From Symbiodinium natans (Eukaryota > Sar > Dinophyceae > Suessiales > Symbiodiniaceae): a stretch of 64,000 nt of DNA. Numbering within the stretch: position 1 is the first letter of the stretch; every line of letters starts with the position of its first letter. The position numbers and the translations under genes are program-made. The notes under the pieces were generated by a model. It did no database searches, was not told the DNA's origin, and saw only the letters and a list, made by a program, of their open reading frames with translations. Of this stretch, positions 30,430 to 41,039 are shown one piece after another. The DNA lies in contig CAJNDS010002771.1 in NCBI GenBank assembly GCA_905221605.1, forward strand, positions 1-64,000, in the 5' to 3' direction.

Positions 30430-31054
30430 ATGAGGCTCTTTTTCATGCATGATAAAATGAGCTCCGGGCTATCAGCTGCATGCGAAGCCGTCACGCAAGA
30501 TCCTTCTGAGGGAAATCTGGTTCGCCTGCTGGATTATTGGTCGCCGGAATGGAAGCATCGTGGGCGCCGACGAGGCATTGGCTCGGGATCATATGAAATT
30601 TACTGCACCCTGGGGCTCTACGCCTATGGGGGCAATGTCCCCGGCATGTCAAAAGCATCCGCCGCGAAAGAGGCATGCATTGCGCTCAATCACTTCTTGC
30701 GTGATCGCATTCCGGATGGAAAATGGACCTCCCTGGCAGTGATTCTGAACCCGCGCATAGGGCTGCACCGCGACACATGGGGAACATGATCGGCATGCCA
30801 AATTATGCGATCGCACTCGGATGCTTTAAGGGAGGCAGAGTGTGGGTCGAAGACGACGAAGGCACGTCGCCAGATGAGGTGGTGATGAAAAACAAAATTC
30901 ATCAGCCACTGTGCTTCAACGCCCGTCGATTTCACAAGGTCGAGCCGCACAAAGGGCATATGTGGGCAATTGCAGCGTACACTCCCACTGCTTTTAAGCG
31001 CTGCTCCAATGAAAACCATGAAGAATTAGCATCATTGGGATTCCCTGTGCCTTA
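30430..31054 (+). pseudogene. Free-standing 2OG-Fe(II)-oxygenase-like ORF with one frameshift
   Basis: About 205 codons. The frame from ATG 30,430 encodes a helical N-terminal part, SGSYEIYCTLGLYAYGG, WTSLAVILNPRIGLHRDTWG, then stops. The second frame continues NMIGMPNYAIALGCFKGGRVWVED, FNARRFHKVEPHKGHMWAIAAY and ends LASLGFPVP. This is collinear with residues about 125-286 of the retroelement pol (HRD, GG-VW, H-TEP, LLELGFPLP). Loss of one G in the run at 30,777-30,781 would explain the frame change. HxD and distal H are kept; the pol arginine after the distal H is replaced here. No reverse transcriptase follows. It may be a fragment of another element or a domesticated gene that was recently broken. 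The family call is inference. Confidence 0.6.
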
Positions 31055-31074
31055 ACATACCGCAGAAATGTTCT

Positions 31075-31512
31075 GCCAAGCAGCGCTGCGACGTAACCCG
31101 AGAACAAATGTTGCCACCGCGCGCCAAATGTTGCCACCGAACCGCGCCAAATGTTGCCTCGCAATTGTTGCCAGCAAATGTTGCCACCGAAGCCGCGACA
31201 AATGTTGCCACCCAAATGTTGCCACCAAAGCCGCGCCAAATGTTGCCACCCAAATGTTGCCACCCATATGTTGCCACCGAAGCCGCGCCAAATGTTGCCA
31301 CCCATATGTTGCCACCGAGGCCGCGCCAAATGTTGCCACCCAAATGTTGCCACCCAAATGTTGCCACGCAAACGTTGCCACCGAAGCCGCGCCAAATGTT
31401 GCCACCCAAATGTTGCCACCGAAGCCGCGCCAAATGTTGCCACCGAAGCCGCGCCAAATGTTGCCACCCAAATGTTGCCACCCATATGTTGCCGCCAAAT
31501 GTTGCCACCAAA
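31075..31512. repeat. Minisatellite of AAATGTTGCCACC units
   Basis: About 430 bp made of AAATGTTGCCACC alternated with GAAGCCGCGCC or a short CC linker, giving 13- and 24-bp steps. The open frames here on both strands are repeat artefacts. Confidence 0.95.
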
Positions 31513-31811
31513 GGCGCTCTCTCTTGTGCTGCCGTCTCTGGACCCCACCAGAGATCGTCGTCCTCAGAGCTGATTCAAAACTCGAATTTTTCTTTTTTGG
31601 ACTGGCGCCTCTTTACTACATCAGCAGCACAGTAGGCCGTTCTTGTGGGTCGAAAGGACATCTACTTTGAGAGCCAAACTGTACAAGCCAGCGTGTGAAA
31701 AAGAAGTCGTGACTACAAAGAAGCAACCGCTAGCGCAGAGGCCCTTATTGCAAGACAACTTAACGCACGGCCAGCATGGTGAGACCAATGCAAACAAGAA
31801 CCTACCTGCAT
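31513..31811. other. Unique sequence, no gene seen
   Basis: About 300 bp between the minisatellite and the 2.6-kb duplication; nothing recognised. Confidence 0.5.
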
Positions 31812-34436
31812 CAATTACTCAGCAGCCCGTCACCCAAAGCAAGGCAGCGCCACGTCTGGTACAGACATTAAGCGAAAGTATGGGTAGGCCGTAAGGCAAG
31901 GAACCTCCGTCACCTAAACTGCTCAACGCGTCCGTAGAGACAGTCCCCACACAAGCGCCAGGGCCGTAGCAATAGCACTCAGGACTCCATTGTAGGTTGG
32001 CAAGAAAGTTGCAAGCACACAAAGCACAAAGCACACAGAGTGCCAGAAGAGGCGCCCCCAGACAAGGGGCTGGTGTGGCTCCACTATGCTGCCGTCTGCG
32101 CTGTGTGAGTCCGGGCGTCCTCACGTAGCTAAGGCCATAGGGCAGGCCTGGAGCGCTGCTTGCAAGAGGCCATATTCTTACAGCCCCGCGCAGCGGCCGA
32201 TTTTTGAGACGGCGCAAGAGCCCCAAAGGCTGCTGGCTGGCACTTGGGCAGTGTGCTTCCCAGGTACCGGGAGCCTATCGGCTTGGCGTGCTTAGCCTGG
32301 TGCAGTTTAAGGCCCACAAGGCTGCTTAACGGTCTGCAGCCAACCACGCGTCAAGTGTGAGAGTCAAGGGGCCTTAGAACTCGGAGCCCCACACAGCGGC
32401 CGATTTTTTGAGAGCATTTCAAGCAGGTTCACCCCGTGACTACACCTGATGCGGGACCCACAGCAAAGTGCTAGGCCAAGTCACTTATGGACCTGCTGGG
32501 ATAGGTCGAAGCAGCAGTTCCTCACATCCCTTCTGGGCCTTCTGGCGAAGGTTCCGGCAGCCGTTTGCAGGGCTTAATCACTTCTGGGCCTTCTGGAGAA
32601 GTTTTAGGCAGCAGTTTGAGAAGCCTACTCACTGCTGGGCCTTCCGGAGAAGTTTTAGGCAGCAGTTTGAGAGGCCTAATCACTCTGAGCCCTCCAGGGA
32701 AGGTTGAGGCAACAGTTTGAGAAACCTAATCACTTCTGGGCCTTCAGGCAACTGTTGGGACAGCAGTTTGAGAGGCCTAATCATTTCTGGGCCTTCTGAA
32801 CATCTTGAGGCATCAGTTTGAGAGGTCTACCCACTGCTTCTGCTTGCCACAGCACAGGCTGTCAATAGATGCGGCGTCCATTGCTTGGCATCCAGAAACT
32901 TAAAGATACTGTGGTCCCTCAACTGCCCCGCGCAGCGGCCGATTTTTGCGACTGCAAACCTGTTACAGAATGGGCAGTTTGCGCAAGACGATACACATCC
33001 CTGCTGCTCTCAGGTCCTGTGAGAGCCGATAGGCTCGTGATATATCTCCGCCTTGCTCTCAGGTCCCGCAGGTCAATAAGCTTCAGGCTCGAGATCTCTC
33101 TCCCTGCTGCTCCCGGGTCCGGAGAGTCCATAGGCTTCAGGTTTGCGATTTATCTGCGTGCTGCTCACACATCTCAGCTGCTCTCAGGTCCTGTGAGAGC
33201 CGATAGGCTCGTGATATCTCTCCGCCTTGCTCGCAGGTCCCGTAGGTCAATAAGCTTCAGGCACGAGATCTCTCTCCCTGCTGCTCCCGGGTCCGGAGAG
33301 CCCATAGGCTTTAGGTTTGCGATTTACCTGCGTGCTGCTCCCAGGTCGCGTAGGCCCATAGGCTTCAGGATCGCGCTTTTACTTCATGCCGGGTCCTGAA
33401 ACCCGATAGGCTTCAGGTTCGCGATTTCCCTCCCTGCTGCTCCCAAGTCCCGAGGGACCACAAGCTTCGGGCGCACGACTTAACCTCCTCTTAACCTCCT
33501 CTGGGCCTTCTGGTAGGGCTGAAGCAGCAGATTCTGTCATCCCTTCTGGGCCTTCTGGCGAAGGTTCCTGCAACCGTTTGCGAGTCCTAATCACATCTGG
33601 GCCTTCTGAAGAAGTTTTAGGCAGCAGTTTGAGAGGCCTACTCACTGCTGGGCCTTCCGGAGAAGTTTTAGGCAGCAGTTTGAGAGGCCTAATCACTCTG
33701 AGCCTTCCAGGGAAGGTTGAGGCAACAGTTTGAGAAACCTAATCACTTCTGGGCCTTCAGGCAACTGTTGGGACAGCAGTTTGAGAGGCCTAATCATTTC
33801 TGGGCCTTCTGAAAATCTTGAGGCATCAGTTTGAGAGGTCTACCCACTGCTTCTGCTTGCCACAGCGCAGGAGGGCGGGCGCCCTCCTGGCCGGGCAGTG
33901 AATCGCAGGCAAGGTACCCAAGATGCCTGTCAATAGATGCGGCGGCCATTGCTTGGCATCCAGAAACTTAAAGATACTGTGGTCCCTCAACTGCCCCGCG
34001 CAGGGAGGGAAATGGCACCTCGAACCTGTGCATGTGCGGGCACCTGGTGACGAGGCTCGTACTAGCTAGGGGGCGTGGCAATTGCGCACTCCACTGCTGC
34101 AAAGAGTTGATACGCTGCACGGGCGGGAGAGGCAGGCTTACTGCAGGGTGTAGGGCAGTTATTCGCATCAACAGGCAAAGGGCTGGTGTAAGCCACACAG
34201 TGAGCAGCACAGCCCTCACGCATGCAGGCTGGTATAGCCACACAGCAAGCAGCACAGCAACCGCACGCGAACTGGATGCATCGAAAGCACAAACCTTTGC
34301 TGCGTTCTCGCTCTTACTAGCAGACAAAGGCCCGCGCAATGCGCAAAGCACTTCCTTGGCGTTCTCGCTCTTACTAACCAAGGGAAGCGCACAAACAAAC
34401 AAACACCCACCTTCCCCGTCCACAACGGCAAAAGCA
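31812..34436. repeat. 2.6-kb tandem duplication, copy 1
   Basis: Starts CAATTACTCAGCAGCCCGTC and ends at CACAACGGCAAAA. It contains two blocks of a 50-bp repeat (GGGCCTTCTGGAGAAG, then TTTGAGAGGCCTAATCAC) at about 32,520-32,830 and 33,490-33,850. Between them is a repeat series on CAGGTCCTGTGAGAGCC at about 33,010-33,480. A GGAGGGC-GGGC-GCCCTCC hairpin sits at about 33,869. No coding sequence is supported. Confidence 0.9.
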
Positions 34437-34437
34437 C

Positions 34438-37098
34438 CAATTACTCAGCAGCCCGTCACCCAAAGCAATGCTGCGCCACGTCTGGTACAGACATTAAGCG
34501 AAAGTATGGGTAGGCCGTAAGGCAAGGAACCTCCGTCACCTAAACTGCTCAACGCGTCCGTAGAGACAGTCCCCACACAAGCGCCAGGGCCGTAGCAATA
34601 GCACTCAGGACTCCATTGTAGGTTGGCAAGAAAGTTGCAAGCACACTAAGCACAATGCACACAGAGTGCCAGAAGAGGCGCCCCCTTCCCCCCCGACGAG
34701 CGGGGGCAGACAAGGGGCTGGTGTGGCTCCACTATGCTGCCGTCTGCGCTGTGTGAGTCCGGGCGTCCTCACGTAGCCAAGAGGCCATATTCTTACAGCC
34801 CCGCGCAGCGGCCGATTTTTGAGACGGCGCAAGAGCCCCGAAGGCTGCTGGCTGGCACTTGGGCAGTGTGCTTCCCAGGTACCGGGAGCCTATCGGCTTG
34901 GCGCGCTTAGCCTGGTGCAGTTTAAGGCCCACAAGGCTGCTTAACGGTCTGCAGCCAACCGCGCGTCAAGTGTGAGAGTCAAGGGGCCCTTTGAACTCGG
35001 AGCCCCGTGCAGCGGCCGATTTTTTGAGAGCACTTCAAGCAGGTTCACCCCGTGACTACACCTGATGCGGGACCCACAGCAAAGTGCAAGGCCTAGTCAC
35101 TACTGGACCTGCTGGGATAGGTCGAAGCAGCAGTTCCTCACATCCCTTCTGGGCCTTCTGGCGAAGGTTCCGGCAGCCGTTTGCAGGGCTTAATCACTTC
35201 TGGGTCCCTTCTGGAGAAGTTTTAGGCAACAGTTTGAGAGACCTACTCACTGCTGGGCCTTCCGGAGAAGTTTTAGGCAGCAGTTTGAGAGGCCTAATCA
35301 CTCTGAGCCCTCCAGGGAAGGTTGAGGCAACAGTTTGAGAAACCTAATCACTTCTGGGCCTTCAGGCAACTGTTGGGACAGCAGTTTGAGAGGCCTAATG
35401 ATTTCTGGGCCTTCTGAAAATCTTGAGGCATCAGTTTGAGAGGTCTACCCACTGCTTCTGCTTGCCACAGCGCAGGAGGGCGGGCGCCCTCCTGGCCGGG
35501 CAGTGAATCGCAGGCAAGGTGCCCAAGATGCCTGTCAATAGACGCGGCGTCCATTGCTTGGCATCCAGAAACTTAAAGATGCAGTGGTCCCTCAACTGCC
35601 CCGCGCAGCGGCCGATTTTTGCGACTGCAAACCTGTTACAGAATGGGCAGTTTGCGCAAGACGATACACATCTCTGCTGCTCTCAGGTCCTGTGAGAGCC
35701 GATAGGCCCGTGATATCTCTCCGCCTTGCTCTCAGGTCCCGCAGGTCAATAAGCTTCAGGCTCGAGATCTCTCTCCCTGCTGCTCCCGGGTCCGGAGAGT
35801 CCATAGGCCTCAGGTTTGCGATTTATCTGCGTGCTGCTCACACATCTCAGCTGCTCTCAGGTCCTGTGAGAGCCGATAGGCTCGTGATATCTCTCCGCCT
35901 TGCTCGCAGGTCCCGTAGGTCAATAAGCTTCAGGCACGAGATCTCTCTCCCTGCTGCTCCCGGGTCCGGAGAGCCCATAGGCTTTAGGTTTGCGATTTAC
36001 CTGCGTGCTGCTCCCAGGTCGGGTAGGCCCATAGGCTTCAGGTTCGCGCTTTTACTTCATGCCGGGTCCTGAAACCCGATAGGTTCGCGACTTCCCTCCC
36101 TGCTGCTCCCAAGTCCCGAGGGACCACAAGCTTCGGGCGCACGACTTAACCTCCTCTTAACCTCCTCTGGGCCTTCTGGTAGGGCTGAAGCAGCAGATTC
36201 TGTCATCCCTTCTGGGCCTTCTGGCGAAGATTCCTGCAACCGTTTGCGAGTCCTAATCACATCTGGGCCTTCTGAAGAAGTTTTAGGCAGCAGTTTGAGA
36301 GGCCTACTCACTGCTGGGCCTTCCGGAGAAGTTTTAGGCAGCAGTTTGAGAGGCCTAATCACTCTGAGCCCTCCAGGGAAGGTTGAGGCAACAGTTTGAG
36401 AAACCTAATCACTTCTGGGCCTTCAGGCAACTGTTGGGACAGCAGTTTGAGAGCCTAATCATTTCTGGGCCTTCTGAAAAGCTTGAGGCATCAGTTTGAG
36501 AGGTCTACCCACTGCTTCTGCTTGCCACAGCGCAGGAGGGCGGGCGCCCTCCTGGCCGGGCAGTGAATCGCAGGCAAGGTGCCCAAGATGCCTGTCAATA
36601 GATGCGGCGTCCATTGCTTGGCATCCAGAAACTTAAAGATACTGTGGTCCCTCAACTGCCCCGCGCAGGGAGGGAAATGGCACCTCGAACCTGTGCATGT
36701 GCGGGCACCTGGTGACGAGGCTCGTACTAGCTAGGGGGCGTGGCAATTGCGCACTCCACTGTTGCAAAGAGTTGATACGCTGCACGGGCGGGAGAGGCAG
36801 GCTTACTGCAGGGTGTAGGGCAGTTATTCGCATCAACAGGCAAAGGGCTGGTGTAAGCCACACAGTGAGCAGCACAGCCCTCACGCATGCAGGCTGGTAT
36901 AGCCACACAGCAAGCAGCACAGCAACCGCACGCGAACTGGATGCCTCGAAAGCACAAACCTTTGCTGCGTTCTCGCTCTTACTAGCAGACAAAGGCCCGC
37001 GCAATGCGCAAAGCACTTCCTTGGCGTTCTCGCTCTTACTAACCAAGGGAAGCGCACAAACAAACAAACACCCACCTTCCCCGTCCACAACGGCAAAA
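34438..37098. repeat. 2.6-kb tandem duplication, copy 2
   Basis: Near-identical to copy 1 with offset about 2,626 bp. Differences: an added CCCCCCGACGAGCGGGGGC stretch at about 34,688, loss of about 45 bp near 34,776, and a second GGAGGGC hairpin (35,475 and 36,537; the matching first site in copy 1 lacks it). The copies are close enough to suggest recent unequal exchange. Confidence 0.9.
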
Positions 37099-37681
37099 CC
37101 AACACAAGCAACAAGTAGCGCCCTCAGCCGGGTGGGCCTGACGAGTGCGTTTGGGCCATTCGAGAATGATGCACGGCGTTCAAAAGGTGAACATTGATCT
37201 CAGACTGCGGCAAAAACATGCTCCTATCTTCACATGCACCGCAAAGTTAAAAGGTTTGGTAAAAGCGAATTCGCACTTGCGACATAGTGCAGATACCTTA
37301 CGCCGAAGTGCACAGACGCGCAAGAAACACAAACAACTATGTACTTGCGGAAGGGAACGAGCGTTCCCATTCAACGGCTAACAAAGAGAAAGAGAACGGG
37401 CGTTCTCAATCTCTATAAGAAGATTGTTTCGGAGTGACAGGACAGCTGAGGGCTTGGATTGGGAGCGGGCGTACCCAACAGTCAGTGTGCACAAGACAAA
37501 GACGAAAGGGCAAACCAAGCTTGCGGTGTTGAAACGCTAAAATCCAAGCCAAGCTGCAAGCGGACGCTCACAAGGAACTGAGGGGCCCCAGCTACAAAGC
37601 AAACACAGCACCAAGCGACTCCCACCTCTACGGTTTCCTGGTGGCTCAACCACCCCGAGCAGACGCGGCCTTGCCAAAGAG
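37099..37681. other. No recognised gene
   Basis: Contains GAACGAGCGTTCCC and GAACGGGCGTTCTC palindrome-like phrases near 37,356 and 37,395. No domain is recognised in the frames downstream (minus) of the spliced-leader-like site. Confidence 0.4.
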
Positions 37682-37702
37682 CTTGAGCCAAAAGGGTTAC
37701 GG
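37682..37702 (-). other. Dinoflagellate spliced-leader relict
   Basis: On the minus strand this reads CCGTAACCC, then TTTTGGCTCAAG. It matches the 21 fixed positions of the dinoflagellate spliced leader at 19 (differences at the sixth and ninth), and the preceding base G fits the variable first position. By chance such a match is very unlikely in 64 kb. Genomic leader relicts mark genes that re-entered the genome through cDNA. No product is recognisable downstream on the minus strand. Confidence 0.7.
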
Positions 37703-37793
37703 CGCTGATTCAAAACTTGAAGGGTGTTGGGCGTACGGACTTGACGCAACGCAAAACTGAAGAATCGAGGGCTGAGAGGCCTGGGACACGGCG

Positions 37794-37950
37794 ATTTGGC
37801 CGCGAAAATTTGGGTAAGAAATTTCAACACAATGCAGTTCTGAGACGGAAGAGTCTGCGGGCGTGCGGAGCCGAAGGCTGGAGTCCCGCGGACTCCGTAG
37901 AACTGCATTGTGTTGAAGTTTTAATTACGAGCAAATTTTCGCGGCCAAAT
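37794..37950. mobile_element. 157-bp foldback (MITE-like) element
   Basis: The arms ATTTGGCCGCGAAAATTTG (37,794-37,812) and its exact reverse complement (37,932-37,950) enclose a second pair around TTCAACACAATGCAGTTCT, and a third weak pair near the centre. Almost the whole segment folds into one hairpin. No clear target duplication. Confidence 0.75.
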
Positions 37951-38984
37951 GGCCGAAGATCGTTGTATTGTGGTGAAGCGTTGTAGTGCGTTTATGTGCT
38001 GTGGTCAAAAAGAGTGGCGTTGCACCCAGCCTGCTGTGTTTCCCAAGAACTGCAATCCCGAGATGCTATGCATAGGAGTGGGTGGGCGGGCAAGAAAAAT
38101 TTTCTCATGCGAAGAGTTTTTCAAAAATTCCAAAAATGAAAAAAACATTTCAAACAGGAAACACTGGTTTTCAAGCATTTCAAAGTCTGCAGTGTGAATA
38201 CTGATTTTTTGGTTCAGAAACAAAATCGCTTGAGCACAATTTAAAACATTAATTGATGTTTTTTTCCAACTTTTCCTTGTTTGAGAAACATTGTTGCGAA
38301 ATGATCTGAAAACAAAATGAGCTAACTTTTGGGAGCAAACAAAAAAGTTTTCAACAAAAATACTCTCTGGTGGGATCTGGAGACAGCAGCATAAGAGAGA
38401 GCGGCAGGCCTGCAGGGAACGAGTCAGCTTCACCCTTGCAAGGCAAGCCTGCTCGGCAGGCCTGTAGGGAACGCAAGTCCGCTTGACATTTTCCTAGGCC
38501 GAGTACAACGATCTTCGCACGCTTGCCTTGTTGCTATGCACATGCAGGCAGGTACGAAACGCATCTCTTTTTGTTAGGGAGTGCACGAGTTCTTGCGTTG
38601 TATGCAAGCCTGCTTGGCAGGCCTGCAGGGAACGTAAGTTAGCTCCCCTCTTTCGTCTTTAGAACTCCCTGTTGAAAGTGCACAAGACCCCACTGCGTCA
38701 AAGCAGTGCGTGCGGAACAGACCCTGTAACATGCTTAGAGTTTGCGCTGTTCTGTAGATCACTGCGCGCCTTTTATCTGAACTGCGCGCAGAAAGTCTGT
38801 GTGCCAAGACGCGTCCTGGAGGTGCATCCTGCAGCGTGAAGCGCACGCAGTGACTTGGGCTTGTTGCTGGCAGCAGCCAGCCTTGATCTTCCATCCTCGC
38901 CCAAGGTGCCCACTGGCGTCTTCGAGCCCATCGCCAGCCACCAGTAGCCCGCGGTCGAAGTCCAACACGCCCAGCACCCACTGG
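37951..38984. other. Mostly unique, no gene seen
   Basis: Part AT-rich (38,090-38,360). The phrase GGCAGGCCTG(C/T)AGGGAACG is repeated three times (about 38,403, 38,455, 38,616). Sequence related to the reverse transcriptase begins to be recognisable only near 38,985. Confidence 0.45.
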
Positions 38985-39331
38985 ACACTTGCCTCAAGGA
39001 GTTTGATAGCAAGTGGTCCAAACTTCTGCAACGCCTTGTCGAAAGAAATGGCCCAGGGTTGGGTCATTGAAATCCCCGGAGGCGAACAAGAAGCCTGCGC
39101 CCAGTGGCCCAAAAGGCATCGCCATCCGCAAGCTTAACGTGGTCCAGGCCAAAGGCAAAGATCCACGGATGGTTCTCGACAGCTCAGTGTGCAATGTGAA
39201 CCCGCTGCGGGGTTTGCCATTTTGGAGCACGCTTTTCAGCCTGCTGGTGGCAGCGCGTCGGAGCGTTGCTCCTCAGACTGCTGCACCGCCTCCTGGCCTC
39301 CCAGCCGCACAAGGCGTGGCTCCACGTGGAC
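38985..39331 (+). pseudogene. Reverse transcriptase remnant, N-terminal part
   Basis: The + frames give EMAQGWVIEIPGGEQEACAQWPK and, after a frameshift near 39,105, AIRKLNVVQAKGKDPRMVLD, the finger and palm entry of a retroelement reverse transcriptase. It ends in another frame with PHKAWLHVD, which lines up with the RKVWLYVDDLL motif at 62,100. The gene is cut immediately before the second catalytic aspartate by the insertion starting at 39,332. It is a different family from the tyrosine-recombinase element's pol. Several frameshifts show long decay. Confidence 0.6.
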
Positions 39332-39470
39332 CGTTGCCGCTCGGATCTGGAATAACGCGCGGTTTTGCTGGTGGCGGCGCTTGCCTGCACAGGTGAGTGG
39401 CCGCAGCTCCTGCCTTTGCGAGACGCTTGCCTGCGCAGGTGAGCGTTTGCCGGGGCCTGCACTGGCCTTG

Positions 39471-39552
39471 CCTTCAACCCTAAACCCCAAACCCTAAACC
39501 CTAAACCCCAAACCCTAAACCCAAAACCCTTAACCCAAACCCTAAACCAGCC
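39471..39552. repeat. Interstitial telomere-like CCCTAAA repeats
   Basis: About 80 bp of CCCTAAA with variants CCCCAAA and CCCTTAA. Orientation is opposite to the blocks at 46.9 and 50-52 kb. Confidence 0.9.
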
Positions 39553-40762
39553 CAGAGACCCTTAGAAGCCCTTCACTGCCCTTCACTGCCCGCCCAAAGG
39601 TCCTTAGAGGCCCTTAGAGGCCCTTAGAGGCCCTTCACTGCCCTTCACTGCCCTCAGCCCAAAGACCCTTAGAGGCCCTTCACTGCCCTTGACTGCCCGC
39701 CCTTAGAGCCCTTAGAGGCCGTAGAGGCCCTTAGAGGCCCTTAGAGGCCCTTAGCCCTTCACTGCCCTTCACTGCCCTCAGCCCAGAGACCCTTAGAGGC
39801 CCTTCACTGCCATTCACTCCCCTCAGCCTACAGACCCTTAAAAGCCCTTAGACGCCCTTCACTGCCCTTCCCTGCCCTTCACTGCCCTCAGCCCAAAGAC
39901 CCTTAGAGGCCCTTCACTGCCCTTCACTGCCCCCTAGAGACCCTTAAAAGCCCTTAAAGGCCCTTCACTGCCCTTCCCTGCCCTTCACTGCCCTCAGCCC
40001 AGAGACCCTTCACTGCCATTCACTCCCCTCAGCCTACAGACCCTTAAAAGCCCTTAGACGCCCTTCACTGCCCTTCCCTGCCCTTCACTGCCCTCAGCCC
40101 AGAGACCCTTAGAGGCCCTTCACTGCCCTTCACTGCCCCCTAGAGACCCTTAAAAGCCCTTAAAGGCCCTTCACTGCCCTTCCCTGCCCTTCACTGCCCT
40201 CAGCCCAGAGACCCTTCACTGCCCTTCACTGCCCCTCAGCCTACAGACCCTTAAAAGCCCCGAGACGCCCTTCACTGCCCTTCCCTGCCCTTCACTGCCC
40301 TCAGCTCAGAGACCCTTAGAGGCCCTTCACTGCCCTTCACTGCCCCCTAGAACCCTTAATAGAGGCCCTTCACTGCCCTTCCCTGCCCTTCACTGCCCTC
40401 AGCCCAGAGACCCTTAGAGGCCCTTCACTGCCCTTCACTGCCCCTCACTGCCCTCACCAGAGATCGTTAGAGGCCCTTCACTGCCCTTCACTGACCCCTA
40501 AAAGCCCTTAGAGGCCCTTCACTGCCCTTCCCTGCCCTCCGCCCAGAGACCCTTAGAGGCCCTTCACTGCCGTTCACTGCCCTCAGCCTAGAGACCCTTA
40601 AAAGCCCTTAAAGGCCCTTCACTCTTCCCTGCCCTCAGCCCAAAGACCCTTAGAGGCCCTTCATAAAGGGTCTCAGAGGCCCTTCCTTCACTGCCCTTCA
40701 CTGCCCTTCACTGCCTGCCCTCAGAGACCCTTAAAGGCCCTTAGAGGCCCTTCACTGGCAAC
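39553..40762. repeat. Minisatellite of CCCTTAGAGG and CCCTTCACTG units
   Basis: 1.2 kb made of CCCTTAGAGG, CCCTTCACTG, CCCTCAGCCC and AGAGA units in changing order, with a higher-order block of roughly 180 bp repeated around 39,840-40,320. It is flanked on both sides by CCCTAAA repeats, so it resembles a subtelomeric satellite. Confidence 0.92.
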
Positions 40763-40796
40763 CCTAAACCAAAACCCTAAACCCTCAACCCGAAGG
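40763..40796. repeat. Short CCCTAAA telomere-like repeat
   Basis: A few CCCTAAA and AACCC units that close the minisatellite on its right side. Confidence 0.8.
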
Positions 40797-41039
40797 CTTC
40801 AGGCACTCACGTCTTGGCATTCCGCAGCTTTTGCTTGCACCGAAATAAAAACATCTGACTTCTGATTGCATCAAAATAAAGACATCTGACTATCGCAATA
40901 ACACAGCGTCCCAAATCATCCCGCAGCCGTAAACAAGGGTATCAAATTTCCGCACTTTTTCCTATCCGTCAAAGCACATGTCCAAAAGCCACAAACACAG
41001 AAAACAATCGGCTCCTCAAACCATGAACGTGTTGCAGGA

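Noticed and set aside
14390-31054. Prophage or bacterial contamination, suggested by the S74 fibre and methyltransferase
   Set aside because: The capsid type, rve integrase, eukaryotic retroelement and nearby spliced gene all point to a eukaryotic virus-like locus.
31075-31512. Possible CRISPR array
   Set aside because: The repeats have no unique spacers of constant length, and there are no cas genes; the setting is eukaryotic.
31032-31573. Overlapping long frames on both strands
   Set aside because: Caused by the AAATGTTGCCACC minisatellite.
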